Origin: Desmodus rotundus
Lineage: Eukaryota > Chordata > Mammalia > Chiroptera > Phyllostomidae
Assembly: GCF_022682495.2 (NCBI RefSeq)
Contig: NC_071392.1
Span: forward strand, 133,485,318 to 133,549,317
Direction of reading: 5' to 3'
DNA: 64,000 nucleotides
The position numbers and the translations under genes are program-made. The notes beneath the pieces are model-generated. The model saw only the letters and a list, made by a program, of their open reading frames with translations, was not told the origin of the DNA and searched no databases. This document shows positions 34,556-46,287 of the stretch, piece by piece; within the stretch, counting starts at the first letter, position 1, and each line of letters opens with the position of its first letter.

Positions 34556-37500
34556 ATGTCAATGAATAACTACCTATCGATAATAACCTTAAATGTAAAT
34601 GGATTAAATGCTCCAATCAAAAGACATAGAATAGCTGAATGGATAAGAAAACATGACCCACACGTATGCTGCCAACAAGAGACCCATCTCAGGACAAAAG
34701 ACCTACACAGACTGAAAGTGAAGGGCTGGAAACAAATTTTCCAAGCAAACGGACAGGAAAAAACAGCAGGGGTAGCAATACTCATATCAGACAAAATAGA
34801 CTTCCAAAGAAGGGCCATAAAGAGACACCCAGAAGGTCACTTCAAAATACTCCAAGGAAGAATCCACCAAGAAGACATAAACATTGTAAATATATATGCA
34901 CCCAACATAGGAGCACTCAAATACATAAAGAAAATCTTGGAGGACTTCAAGAAAGATACTGACAGCAACACAATTATAGTAGGGGACTTTAACACCCCAC
35001 TGTCAAAAATGGACAGGTCTTGCAAACAAAATATCAACAAGGATATTGTGTCACTTAACAATACCCTAGATGAAATGGATGTAACTGATATATATAGAGC
35101 CTTTCATCCCAAAGAAGCAAAATACACATTCTTTTCAAGTGTACATGGAACATTTTCAAAGATAGATCACATGATAGGACACAAGCAAGCCTCAACAAGT
35201 TCAAGAAAATTGAAATCATATCAAGCATTTTCTCTGACCACAAGGGACTGAAACTAGAAACCAACCCCAAAGGAAAATACCCAAAACACTCAAAATCATG
35301 GAGACTGAATAGCATGCTATTAAACAATGAATGGGTCAAACACGAGATTAGGGAAGAAATCAAAAAGTTTATGGAAACAAATGAAAATGAACTCACAACA
35401 ACCCAAAACCTATGGGACACAGCAAAGGAGTCCTGAGAGGGAAGTTCGTAGCAATACAGGCCTACCTTAAAAAGATAGAAACAGTTCAAACAAACAACCT
35501 AACCCTACACCTACAAGAACTCGAGCAACAACAACAAAGACAGCCCAGGGCAAGCAGAAGGAAGGAAATAACCAAGATCAGAACAGAGTTAAATGACATA
35601 GAGACTAAAAGCACAATTCTAAGGATCAGTGAATCCATGAGTTGGTTCTTTGAGAAGATAAACAAAATCGACAAGCCTTTAAGTAGGCTCATCAAGAAAA
35701 AGAAGAGAGAGCATCCAAATAAACACAATTAGAAATGAAAGAGGAGAGATTACAACTGATACCACAGAAATACAAAGGACTGTAAGAAATTACTACGAAG
35801 AAATGTACGCCAAGAAATTGGAAAACCTAGGTGAAATGGACACATTTCTAGAAAAATATAATCTTCCAAAACTGAATGAAGAAGAAACAGAAAGCCTGAA
35901 CAGACCAATAACAGCAGACAAAATTGAAGCAGTCATCAAAAAACTGCCAACATACAAAAGCCCTGGACCAGAAGGTTTCACAGGAGAATTCTACCAAGCA
36001 TTTAAGGAAGAGCTAACCCCTATCCTTCACAGGCTATTCAAAAAAATCCAAAGTGATGGAAGACTCCCAAACTCTTTTTATGAAGCCAGCATCATCCTAA
36101 TCCAAAAACCAGATAAAGACACAACAAAGAAAGAAGACGTCAGGCCAATATCGCTGATGAACATAGACACTAAAATTCTCAACAAAATATTGGCAAACTA
36201 CATCCAGCAACACATTAAAAATATCATACACCGTGACCAAGTGGGATTCATCCAGGGATGCAAGGATGGTACAATATTCGCAAATCAATAAACATAATAC
36301 ATCACATAAACAACAGCAAAGACAAAAATCACATGATCATATCAATAGATGCAGAAAAAGCATTTGATAAGATACACCACCCATTTGTGATAAAAACACT
36401 CAGCAAAAGTGGGAATACAGGGAGCATTCCTCAACATAATCAAGGCCATATATGAGAGACCTACAGCCACCATCATACTCAAAGGACAAAAACTTAGAGC
36501 TTTCCCACTAAGATCAGGAACAAGACAAGGATGCCCTCTCTCACCACTCCTATTCAACATAGTATTGGAAGTCCTAGCCACAGCAATCAGACAAGAAAAA
36601 GAAATAAAAGGCATCCAAACTGGAAAGGAGGAAGCAAAACTGTCACTGTTTGCAAATGACATGATAGTGTACATAGATAGTCCTATAGAGTCCACCAAAA
36701 AACTACTCAACCTAATAAGTGAATTTGGCAAAACAGCAACATTTAAAGTCAATAGTCAGAAATCAAAGGCATTCCTGTATACCAACAACGAAATTGCAGA
36801 AACAGAAATCAGGAAAAAAATCCCATTTGATATAGCAAAAAGAAAAATAAAGTACCTAGAAATAAACCTAACCAAGTGGGTAAAAGACCTGTACTCAGAA
36901 AACTACACAACACTGAAGAAAGAAATTAAGGAAGACACAAACAAATGGAAGTATGTACCATGCTCATGGATTGGAAGAATTCACATCATCAAAATGGCCA
37001 TACTACCCAAAGCAATTTATGGATTCAATGCAATCCCATGACATATTTCACAGATATAGAACAAATATTTCAGAAATTCATATGGAACCACAAACGACCC
37101 TGAATAGCTGCAGCAATTTTGAGAAAGAAGAACAAAACAGGAGGGATCACAATACCTGATATCAAACTGTATTACAAGGCCATTGTAATTAAAACAGCCT
37201 GGTACTGGCATAAAAACAGGCACATAGACCAATGGAACAGAACAGAGAGCCCAGAAATTAACTCAAGCCTTTACGGTCAATTAATATTTGACAAAGGAGG
37301 CAGGAGCATAAAATGGAGCAAAAACAGCCTCTTCAACAGATGGTGTTGGGAGATCTGGACAGCTATGTGCAAAAAAATGAAACTCGATCACCAACTTACA
37401 CCATACACAAAAATAAACTCAAGATGGATAAAAGACTTAAACATAAATCGTAACACCATAAAATTCCAAAAGCTTCTGGATGGCTAAAGAAAACAGCACC

Positions 37501-38243
37501 AAATTACCTAGAGAACCAACAGTATGGGAAAACATATTTGCCAATGATAGCTCAGACAAGGGCCTGATCTCCAAAATATATAAAGAACTCACACGACTCC
37601 ACTCCAGGAAGACAAACAACCCAATTAAAAAATGGCAAAGGACTTGAACAGACACTTCTCCAAGGAAGACATACAGAGGGCCCAGAGACATATGAAAAGA
37701 TGCTCAGCATCACTAGCCATCAGAGAGATGCAAATTAAAACCACTATGAGGTACCATCTCACACCAGTCAGAGTGGCCAACACAAAGAAATCCACAAACA
37801 AATGTTGGAGAGGATGCGGAGAAAAGGGAACCCTAGTGCACTGTTGGTGGGAATGCAGACTGGTGAGGCCACTGTGGAAAACAGTGTGGAATTTCCTCAG
37901 AAAACTAAAAATGGAACTGCCCTTTGACCCAGCAATTCCACTGCTGGGATTATACCCTAAGAACCCTGAAACACCAATCCAAAAGAACCTGTGCACCCCA
38001 ATGTTCATAGCAGCACAATTTACAATAGCCAAGTACTGGAAGCAACCTAAGTGCCCATCAGCAAACGAGTGGATCCAAAAACTATGGTATATTTATACAA
38101 TGGAATTCTACACAGTAGAGAGAAAGAAGGAGCTTATACCCTTTGCAACAGCATGGATTGAACTGGAGAGCACTATGTTAAGTGAAATAAGCCAGATGGT
38201 GAGGGACAAATACCATATGATCTCACCTTTAACTGGAACGTAA
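34556..38243 (+). pseudogene. L1 ORF2 (endonuclease/reverse transcriptase), broken
   Basis: Start ATG 34556 (MNNYLSIITLNVNGLNAPIK). The endonuclease part shows 'NVNGLN' and the catalytic glutamate block 'QETHL' (near 34675). A 1-base loss near 35178-35185 shifts the frame, and further breaks fall near 35400, 35730, 36290, 36400, 37040 and 37490. RT motifs are clear: '[15 protein letters not shown]' (35955), '[15 protein letters not shown]' and '[12 protein letters not shown]'. The active site reads F-A-N-D at 36649-36660, where L1s have F-A-D-D, so one catalytic aspartate is lost. The C-terminal zinc-knuckle-like cysteine region lies near 37800-37860 (C-W-R-G-C..HCWWEC). The last frame ends at TAA 38243. 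Confidence 0.9.
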
Positions 38244-38530
38244 TCAATAGAAGAAAAAAGGAAACAAAATATAACCAGAGACATTGAAGTTAAGAACAAT
38301 CTAACAATGGTCAGGGGAGAGTGGGGAGGGGACAGTGAGGAGAGGGGATTTACAGGAAGTACTATAAAGGACACATGGCCAAAACCAAGGGGGAGTGTGG
38401 AGGCGGGGGAAAGAGGTGGGTTCAGATGGGGTGGGGTGGAGGAATGGGAGAAAAGCCACACAACTGTAATTGAATAACCAAAAAAAAAAAATTAGAAAAA
38501 AATAAAGTCCCCTAAAAAAAAAAAGAAAAA
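38244..38530 (+). other. L1 3'UTR and A-rich tail
   Basis: G-rich 3'UTR with 'gtggggaggggacagtgagg', then 'cacaactgtaattgaataac' and A-rich sequence interrupted by 'attag' and 'aataaagtcccct'. The same 3' end appears, truncated, at 10229, 17768, 41070 and 52045, which ties those fragments to related L1 families. Confidence 0.85.
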
Positions 38531-39000
38531 AGAAAATGTGCTTTTATTTGCAATTTTTTTTTCAGAAACAAATATAGGGAGACTAAACCAGAAGCTAACA
38601 AGATTAGTTACCTATAGGAATGGGTTGTAACATGGTGGAAGAGACAGTGGGAACAGACTGGAGTAGGAGGGGTTGGGGAGGAGAGGAAAGAGTAGTGGTG
38701 GGGTAGGATGGAGGTGGGAATGGAGTGAACGCCATGGGCGGTGGAAGTACCACTTTTCTTAGAATACATTTTGATATAGATTTGACTTTTTAACCATATT
38801 AATTTTTAATACTCAGAAAAAAATTAGTAAACAACAATGTGGAAAAGCCCTAAAATGAAATGTAAACAGAAGGAAACTAACTACATTTTTAAATGAATAG
38901 CATAACCACAGTGGAGAGAAGAATTGGTTGATCCAAATCTGTAATGGCCTGATGTACTTTATTTCCTTACAAGCCTACTTTGGCATGGGACATGGTACTT

Positions 39001-39379
39001 TCTTACAAAAAGAGCACTGAAGAAGAGGAGGGAAAACTTGGTAGAATGAATTTTTTAAATGACTCTTGAAAGCTCCTGTAGCACTTGTTTTTATAGGTTC
39101 TTAGTGTAGGAACAATTTGAAGTGGGTTTAGTTGTATGGATAATAAGAATGAGGGTAAAGGTCACAACAGACATTTGGTTACCAAAGGTGAGTGTATCAA
39201 GGTGCCATCTATATCTATATCTATATCTACCTATATAAAATACTATATTAATATGCAGACTCCATGGGAGCAAACCCAGGGGACCAATTTGCTTCATGCT
39301 ACCATAAAAATATAATTTTGAAAAACAAGCAAGAAATATCCAAATGGACTTCTGACAACATTGAATGGCAACTTTTCCT
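39001..39379. other. Unique DNA with short (CTATAT)n run
   Basis: A short 'atctatatctatatctatat' microsatellite lies at 39206-39236. Otherwise nothing is recognised. Confidence 0.5.
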
Positions 39380-39800
39380 TAATTCTCCAACAAATATTTG
39401 TTGAGTACCTATATATGCCAGGCATTTTTTTGTTTTGTTGTTGTTGTTGTTTTTCTGGGAGTTTAAGAGACAAAGCCCTTACAAATACAGACTGAAGAAA
39501 AAGACATCAGGTATAATACATTTAAAGAAGGAAAAATACCTCTAGGACAATGAAGTGGGGTTAGTCCTTATCTTATGCTAAGATAGTAAAAAGTCCTTTT
39601 TGAATAAAAGGCACCTGGGCTAAACTCTGAGTCGGAGAAGGAGGCACCATGTGATGATCTGGGGAAGAGACAGCCAGGCAGAGTGATCAGCAAATGCAAA
39701 GGCCCTGGGGTGGGAACAGACTTGGAGTGTTTAAGAAACAGAGAGGCCAGTGTGGCCACAGCAAAAGGAGCTTGGCACAAGATTAAGTAGAAGCACATTA
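39380..39800. repeat. L2-like LINE fragment
   Basis: 'aacaaatatttgttgagtac', 'tatatgccaggcatt', then after a T/G-rich insertion 'gcaaatgcaaaggccctggg' and 'ccagtgtggccacagcaaaa'. This block order is typical of mammalian L2 3' regions. Assigned by eye. Confidence 0.55.
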
Positions 39801-40504
39801 TAAAATAATAAACCCATTCATTATAGTTAAAGCTATATTCTTAAAAGACTAACTAAAATTATATTCTAGCTCCCTGAACCTGAGAATTGTGTTTCTATTT
39901 TATGAAAATTCCTATGCCTGAGATAAAACTTGGAAAGAATTTAATGAAAAACCTTTATTCTTTTCCTTATCTGTCCTGGTTTAACTATTTCCTTGAAGGT
40001 TTTCAGGCAAGGAGAGCAAGCAAACTTAATGTTTTAAAAATGTCATTGCTCTATGAAGAGTGATACTGCTTTGCTAAGTCAAGGGGTAGGGAGGGAAAGC
40101 TACTCTTGGTTGATGAAAACCTTGATATTTATTTATTAAATAATTGTTTAAAGCATATGTGACTTTCTGCTGGAAGACACAGCAAAGTGGGTAGGCAGAG
40201 GCATTGAGAGCAATTTCATGGTTCATGCCACCATCAACGCTTTGCTGTGAGAGCAAAACTCTTCTGCTGAAGTTTGAGGAAGGAAGAGCTTAAATTTTAG
40301 ATTATGTCCAATTTGGTCATCCAAGTGAAAACAAAGTGGCATGGTGGTATGCTGCGAAGGTAAATAAGTGAGCAGCAGTGGAGAATTTCCCTCGGCCAGG
40401 AGGCAGAACAGTTTTGTTAACCACCATCCAATGCTTTGAGTGGGAAGGCCCAGCACTTTGCTGTTCTCACAGAATCTGGTCCAGAGCAATCAAGCCAGAG
40501 AGTC
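39801..40504. other. Unique DNA, no gene seen
   Basis: No gene or repeat is supported. Overlapping minus-strand open frames (60 and 88 codons) lack motifs and splice context. Confidence 0.35.
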
Positions 40505-40790
40505 ATTTTCTTTCCTTTTTTAAAAATTAAATTTATTGAGGTAACATTGGTTAATAACATTATATCGATTTCAGGTGTACAACATTATAATTTGATATGT
40601 GTACTCTATGATGTGCTCATTACCAAAAGTGTAGTTTCCTTCCATTACCACATATTTGACATCCAATTTGCCCCCCCTTCACCCTTCTTCCCTTCCAGTA
40701 ACCACCATTCTGTTGTCTGTATCTATATCTATGAGTTTTTGTTTTAATTTTTTTGTTCTCTTGTTACTTTTATGTTTCATTTTTCATCTT
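40505..40790 (-). mobile_element. Old L1 3' end fragment
   Basis: On the minus strand: 'aacagaatggtggttactgg', 'atgagcacatcatagagtac', 'atgttgtacacctgaaatcg' and 'taaccaatgttacctcaata', followed by an A-rich tail. The end is like that of the older L1 at 49119-56137 ('taaccaatgtcacctcaatt'). Confidence 0.75.
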
Positions 40791-41069
40791 CAGCTCACCT
40801 CCTTCTCATAGGTAGAGCCAATGTTGGCAATGAGATGCTCAGAGGACATGGAATTAACACATTCTATGTGTGGCTATAAATTTACAGGAAGGCTAAGGAG
40901 AGCACAAGACACAAGACATGCCTCCGTGACTGCTTCACTTTGCTCCCATCAGGCTCCCACCTGAACAGAGAAGGAGGCATCCACTCAGGCAGATGGGCCT
41001 TAGCCAGCCCCCTGGTGGTGTCATGAGTACTGCTGAGTCCTGTCCCTTGAGAAAAGGAGAGAGGAATGT
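40791..41069. other. Unique DNA
   Basis: Nothing recognised. Confidence 0.3.
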
Positions 41070-41455
41070 GTTTCTCAACAGCATGGATGGAACTGGAGTG
41101 TTATGCTAAGTGAAATAAGCAAAGCAGTGAAAGACAAATACCCTATGATCTTACCTATAACAGGAACCTAATGAACAAAAACCAACCAACCAACCAAACA
41201 AACAAACAAACCCTGAGCAAAATTGAACCAGAGGCATGGAAACAAGGACCAAACTGACATTGACCACAGGGGAGGAGGAGGATAAAGGAGAAAAGAAGGG
41301 GAAGTGTCTAGTTAAGAACAAGTATAATGACCCATGAACATGGACAACAGAGTGGGGATTGACTGTGGGAATGGGGGTGGGTGAGGCAGGGGAGAGCAAC
41401 AGGGAAAATTGGGACAATTGTAATAGAACAACAATAAATAATAAAGTCTAAAAAA
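41070..41455 (+). mobile_element. 5'-truncated L1 (ORF2 end plus 3'UTR)
   Basis: Starts in the ORF2 end ('agcatggatggaactggagt', 'ctaagtgaaataagc', 'gatcttacctataacaggaa'), passes a (CCAA)n/(CAAA)n run at 41182-41210, and ends 'gacaattgtaatagaacaac' with 'aataaataataaag'. Truncated, non-functional insertion. Confidence 0.88.
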
Positions 41456-41619
41456 CTATTTGTGTTTGTAAATTTCTAACCCATCTTGCATCATGAAAGA
41501 AATTAAATTTTGGAGGCTTTTTCATTAGTAGGGAGTTTAGATATACCCAGGATGAAAAGAAAACTGAAAACTATTTGCCCTTGCAGTCATGAGGACACTG
41601 CTGTTTGTGTGAGAGGGTT

Positions 41620-42423
41620 TGTCACGAGTATATATTTGTAATACAGTCTTTCCTATACTCAGCAGGGGAACTCCACGGCTATCTGCTTGCTTAGCAGCCC
41701 AGCACCAAGGAATAAAGAGGCACACAGAGTAACTATGCTATTCACTCAGCTTTTGTGGAATGCAGGTTCAGTCAAAGTAGAACATCAACATACATTAATA
41801 TCTTACTCACACTCTAACAATCTAAGAGAATTATAACACACACACAAAGCAATCAATGGGGGATAATGAACCCGAGTCCCAGAGTCTCAGTCTGCAGGCA
41901 GCACAGTGGGAAAGGCAGTTGTCAGCATCTTGCAAAGAAGGATCTCTGGAGCCAGATGGGCAGGAGGGCAGACAAAGTCCTCATTCCAGCAGGGCAGAGC
42001 CTCTGGCATGGAGATGCCAAGGGAGATCAGTGTGGCATGAGCAACACTCTAGTGTGTGGAGCTTAGCTGTCTCAGCAGTGGTCTGGAGCCTCCTTCAGTT
42101 ATACCTTCAAAGTGGTATACTCCACCCTTCCTGGTGTTTTTGATAAATATTTTGGTACCCCTGATGGCAAGTTTGGAATTTGCCCAGAGGCCTATGGGTG
42201 GTCCTGCTCTACAGACATGGCTGTTATGACCATGTGTGCAGATATTTTGTGTGTGTCTCCTTGACAGATGTGCCTGTTCTGACTTAGGTAGTGTCCCTCT
42301 TGAACCAAAGTGTCATGGCTGACTGACAGCCATTTTGGTTGACATAAGTGACTCCACTTTGTTTTATATACTTTATGCTATCTTGATTGGACCAATTCCA
42401 TTTTATTAGTCCTGCTCTCTACA
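41620..42423. repeat. Possible solo LTR (804 bp, TG..CA, GGTT duplication)
   Basis: The block begins TGTCACGAG and ends CTCTCTACA, so it has TG..CA ends, and it is bounded by GGTT at 41616-41619 and 42424-42427. A 4-bp duplication is usual for class I (ERV1) integration. Low repeat content, several TATA-like motifs and no coding sequence fit an LTR. I could not fix the orientation: no polyadenylation signal sits in a convincing place on either strand. A 4-bp match can occur by chance, so the call is tentative. Confidence 0.42.
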
Positions 42424-42427
42424 GGTT

Positions 42428-43090
42428 CTGAATTCTGATCCTTCTAAATGGTTCCAGTCTGCTTTAGGTGAAGTTGCCCATTGGGGTCACTTCTCCAGAG
42501 AGATTAACAAACAAGCCCCAAACACTGTTGCACTTAGCCAGGAATGAGCCCACCACACAGAAACCTGTAAACATGGTGATGCCTCTTTCAAATTGTCAGG
42601 AAAAAGAAAAGAAAGAAAGAAATCAAACAGATGCCTGTTTATACTTAATTTTTAAAATAGTATTTTCAATAATTTGCTTTAAACAAAACTTAATACCAGG
42701 GCTTTGTGGCGATCTGGGCTCAGTACTCCATTTGTGGTAGATTCACTTACAAGAAATGTCACAAGTTTCGCCTGCATTTGTGTGCTTCTTTTTATCTATG
42801 GGCCTTCCCCTCCTATTTCATGCACACCTTTCCTTTTCTTTTCTTGATTATACAGTTTTCCTGCTTATAACTGTCTCAGTTCAACAAGGTTTAAATGCAA
42901 CATTAAATGTCCTAGTGTCCTGCTTGATGGGAGTGACAATTAAAATTAGGATGCCTCAAGAATTAAGATTTCTTTAGAGTCTCCAAGTCCCAGAACCACA
43001 GTAGGTTCCATACTGGTGCCTTCAAAAGGAAAGAGAAAATCAAAACACATTTATTAAAAGGGTATATTGATCTGTTTCTTATGATTAGAA
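42428..43090. other. Unique DNA, no gene seen
   Basis: No supported feature. Open frames at 42468-42977 lack motifs. Confidence 0.35.
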
Positions 43091-43097
43091 TAAAAAT

Positions 43098-43160
43098 AGG
43101 CATATACCACAGGCTTCACAGGCCAGCTCTCAATCCACTGAGCCATGCCAACCAGGGCTA
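43098..43160 (-). repeat. VES SINE head fragment
   Basis: On the minus strand 'agccctggttggcatggctc' and 'agtggattgagagctggcct', the tRNA-like first 60 bases of a VES element. The remainder is missing. Confidence 0.7.
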
Positions 43161-43375
43161 CTTTATAATTTTTATTTGCTTTGGAATATTTTGACTTTTC
43201 ACCATTTCTTTTGAGAAGGGAGGAGAGAAGAAATTTATAGGTAATAATAATTTATTACCACCTCTTTCCTTCCCTGGAAAATCACAATTTCTAACATATC
43301 ACACTGGGATTTTTATCATCAACTGGGCAGGCAGAACTACCGCATTTAAACCCCATTATTGTAGAACAATGACTC

Positions 43376-43505
43376 ATAACACACACACTCAGAAAACACA
43401 GCCATACATGCTCACACACCTACACTCATACACCCACACATGCACACACTTGCACACACTCATACACAAAATGTCATATACATACTCTCACACACACTTA
43501 CACTT
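43376..43505. repeat. CA-rich imperfect microsatellite
   Basis: About 130 bp of degenerate CACA/CATACA units. The open frame at 43369-43725 (+), rich in His and Thr, is driven by this repeat. Confidence 0.85.
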
Positions 43506-46096
43506 TACTTTTGCTTATGAAGGTGGGTCCAAGTGGCCACCAGTGAATGAAGAAATTCAGTCTTGGTTTAGGTATAGTGAGAGCCATACATCACATCAAA
43601 TTATGCCAAGGAGACTCAAGACCATCTTGAAGATGTTAATGTTTTATGAGCAACAAAGTCCTCACTCCTGGTCCACCTCTTCAACTTTACTGTCTAGACA
43701 ATGTTGGGCCCAGGCTTGGAACTGAAGGTCACCTGGACATGTCATGTTCTCAGGCTCTGTGAGAGCTGTGGGAAGGCTGGACCACGACATCTTAAAGTTA
43801 GCCTCCTAAGTGCTCAAGTTAGCAGACAACCTGGGCCAGCCAGTTCCTGATTTCCAGGCCTGGGCTGAGGGTGGTGCCCAAGAGGGATGTCACTCAGGTG
43901 TCTGAGGCTCAGGGATTGAAACCAGAGGAGAATTTAGTGGTCTTTTGATCACAGGTTTAGCTTCCAGTGCCAGAAGGCAGTGGAATGGAAGTTTGGGATG
44001 GTATTCATGTCCCACACAGCCCCCATGAGTCCCCAAAGGGTCACGAGGTCGGGCTTATATTTAGTTAGTGGTAATGATCTCGTTAGGAGTGTGAAAGGAC
44101 CACCATCAAGACATTCAGCCCTGCCAGCAGGCCTCCCCACCCTGCTCTGCCTCTCCTGTGTGGCCTTCCAAGAGATGTGAACTGTGATTAACAGACTTCC
44201 AGTGCTTTATAACTTGCAAAACAGCATTAAAAAAAGGAAGTTGAGGACAATGGCATTGGGACACTGGACAGGAGGTGGTTGCCAACAGAGCCAGAATAAT
44301 CCCTTGAACAGAGCCTTAACACAACTGGCTGGGCACAATGTCACAGCTGGCTGCTGGCAGGGTGCCAGCTAGACAGCACCTCTTGTCTGTCCAGGTGGTC
44401 AGGCTGAGCTGGCCTTTTAACTTTGTTAAGTTTTTTTAAAAGGGAAGAGAGAGAAAGAGGTTGAACAAAAGCCTCCTGTTTCTTCAGTAGGAGAGAAAGT
44501 AAGAGGAGGCCATTGAGCAGGAGAAAGAAAGAGATTAAGCAGCAAAGAAAGTGACAAGCTGATCATAGAAAACCCTTTCAATAGTGGTAATCCTTGCTGT
44601 ACAAGGACAAATATGAACACTTTTGTTCTTGAATTTAGATTAACTTGGTGTCAGGGGGAAAACAAAATGAAATTTGGTCTGGCTGGGCCTCCTGTAAAGC
44701 TTGGGAAGGCAAGTTGACAGCGGATTGATGAAGCCCCAGGAAAATGGATGCTTTAAGAAGTATTTACAAAAAACAGCTGTGGCCTCTATTAAAAGACAAC
44801 AGTGGCTGAAGGCTGAACAGGGAAATTATTAAATATGTGAGATGTGAGGGTGTTTGCTCTGTCTTTCTTCTTCTCACTGTATCTCACACTGCAAGGTCAC
44901 CCTGGCCTTATGGACACTGTTTAACATTCAAAAATCATAAAAGTTTGGTATTTTTAATATCCATTGCATGAGGAAAATCTGATTTTTATCAGTGTGTATT
45001 CAAACTTCCGTGTATTGGGGCCATTATTCACAGTTCTCAGAGCAATAGGAAGTTAGTTTTATGGGAATATCATAACAAGGGGACTTGTTTGATTCAAAGA
45101 AACTTAATGACTTATTAAGACCCAAGGAAAGGATGAGATAAATCAAGAATTGTCTGGGTGGGATGTATTTTCAGTTTCTTATAAACTCTGTGTCTGAACC
45201 TGCTGGAAGAGTCTAGCTTTTACCTTAGATGATACTAATTTATCTCCTTTCTATTGCTTCGAGTAAATAACCTTGACATCCCCTTCCAAGTAGTTCATCT
45301 CATTGTTAAACTTACTTCACCCTTTGGAATAGTGAATAATGCTGCTTCCAATCCAAACAACACACTCTCTTTCCTCTGGCAAATGTCTTTATCATTTTAA
45401 AAACAGAGCACCAGCTTGTACATTGGACTTTCCATAGAACTCCACATGAGAGTTTGCAAATTGGGTTCTTGGTTTCATAAAGAACCTGACTGCAGTGACA
45501 ATCAGGAGAGGAAAGGGAACATGCTCCCTTGGGGGAAATAAAGAACACCATGAGGTGTTTCAGTGAGGAAGTGTTTGTGGGGATGACAAGTTGTAACCCA
45601 GAATTAATGCTTGTGATTTAGGTGCAGAGGCAACATATCTATAAAAGAGTGGTCCTGGGCAGTCAAGACTGGGACTGGAGCAGGGTTGGTGATGCAAGTA
45701 CCAGAAGGTGGTGGGAAGTTGGCAGAGGGATCCATGGGTGTTATCAAGGAGTGACACAGTGACATTTCATGAATGTTTTACTTTGGGGGCCACATGTCAT
45801 CCAGTCAAGATGACTGACAGCCTTATTATGTGATTTACTTAGCTGCTGGGGATTTGTCCTGACAGTGTGCTTGATGTGTCCCTCTTCAGAAATGGCAGGC
45901 TGCAGAGAAGACAGCCTGGGTTTCTCTGCCCTGGTGCAGGCTGGGGCTGGTATACCTCCTGCTCCTCCTTAGAGTCACCATGTTGGCCTCAGACACAACT
46001 AGCTAAGGGCTTCACCTGAGAGTCTTCTGATTTAAATAGCAAAACTGAACGTGCAAGCACTCCAATTTTCTCTAGTAGTTTTTCAAAGAGGGACTC
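43506..46096. other. Unique DNA, no gene seen
   Basis: About 2.6 kb, locally GC-richer near 43700-44400. No exon with both splice sites, no RNA gene and no repeat that I can name. Confidence 0.35.
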
Positions 46097-46287
46097 TGTT
46101 TTAGTCAGCCTCGGATGCTGTGACAGACTATCACAGACTGGCTTAAATAGCAGAAACATAATTTATCATAGTTCTAAAGACTAGAGGTCCAAAATAAAGA
46201 TATCAGTAGGGTTAGTTTCTGGTGACGCCTCTCTTCTTGTTTTGTAGACAGCCACTTTTTGCTATGCTTTCATGTGGCATTTTCTCT

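Larger units (their letters stand above)
31841..38530 (+). mobile_element. Full-length young L1 LINE with target-site duplication
   Basis: A 6.7-kb element with 5'UTR (31841-33585), ORF1 (33586-34509), ORF2 (34556-38243), 3'UTR and an A-rich tail (38480-38530). It is flanked by AGAAAATGTG at 31831-31840 and 38531-38540, which fixes both ends and shows target-primed insertion without 5' truncation. L1 encodes an RNA-binding protein (ORF1) and an endonuclease/reverse transcriptase (ORF2). Both frames are broken here, so the copy should be inactive. It sits inside an older L1M. Confidence 0.93.
31431..39000 (+). mobile_element. Ancient L1M ORF2 end and 3'UTR, split by a young L1
   Basis: 31431-31840 holds the end of an old ORF2 ('aggttattcattgcagcact', 'gtggagtactaggcagctgt', 'gatgtccaggatatgctgtt', 'tgtgtaagaaagagtg'). 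The matching 3'UTR resumes at 38541-39000 ('taaaccagaagctaacaaga', 'tagttacctataggaatggg', 'gcataaccacagtgg'). The young L1 at 31841-38530 separates the two halves, so it is the later event. Confidence 0.7.

Noticed and set aside
33770..38243. L1 as an intact, potentially active element
   Set aside because: Stops and frameshifts in both reading frames and the F-A-N-D substitution rule out activity, despite full length and clean TSDs.
43369..43725. 118-codon plus-strand frame rich in His/Thr/Ser
   Set aside because: Driven by the CA-rich repeat at 43376-43505.
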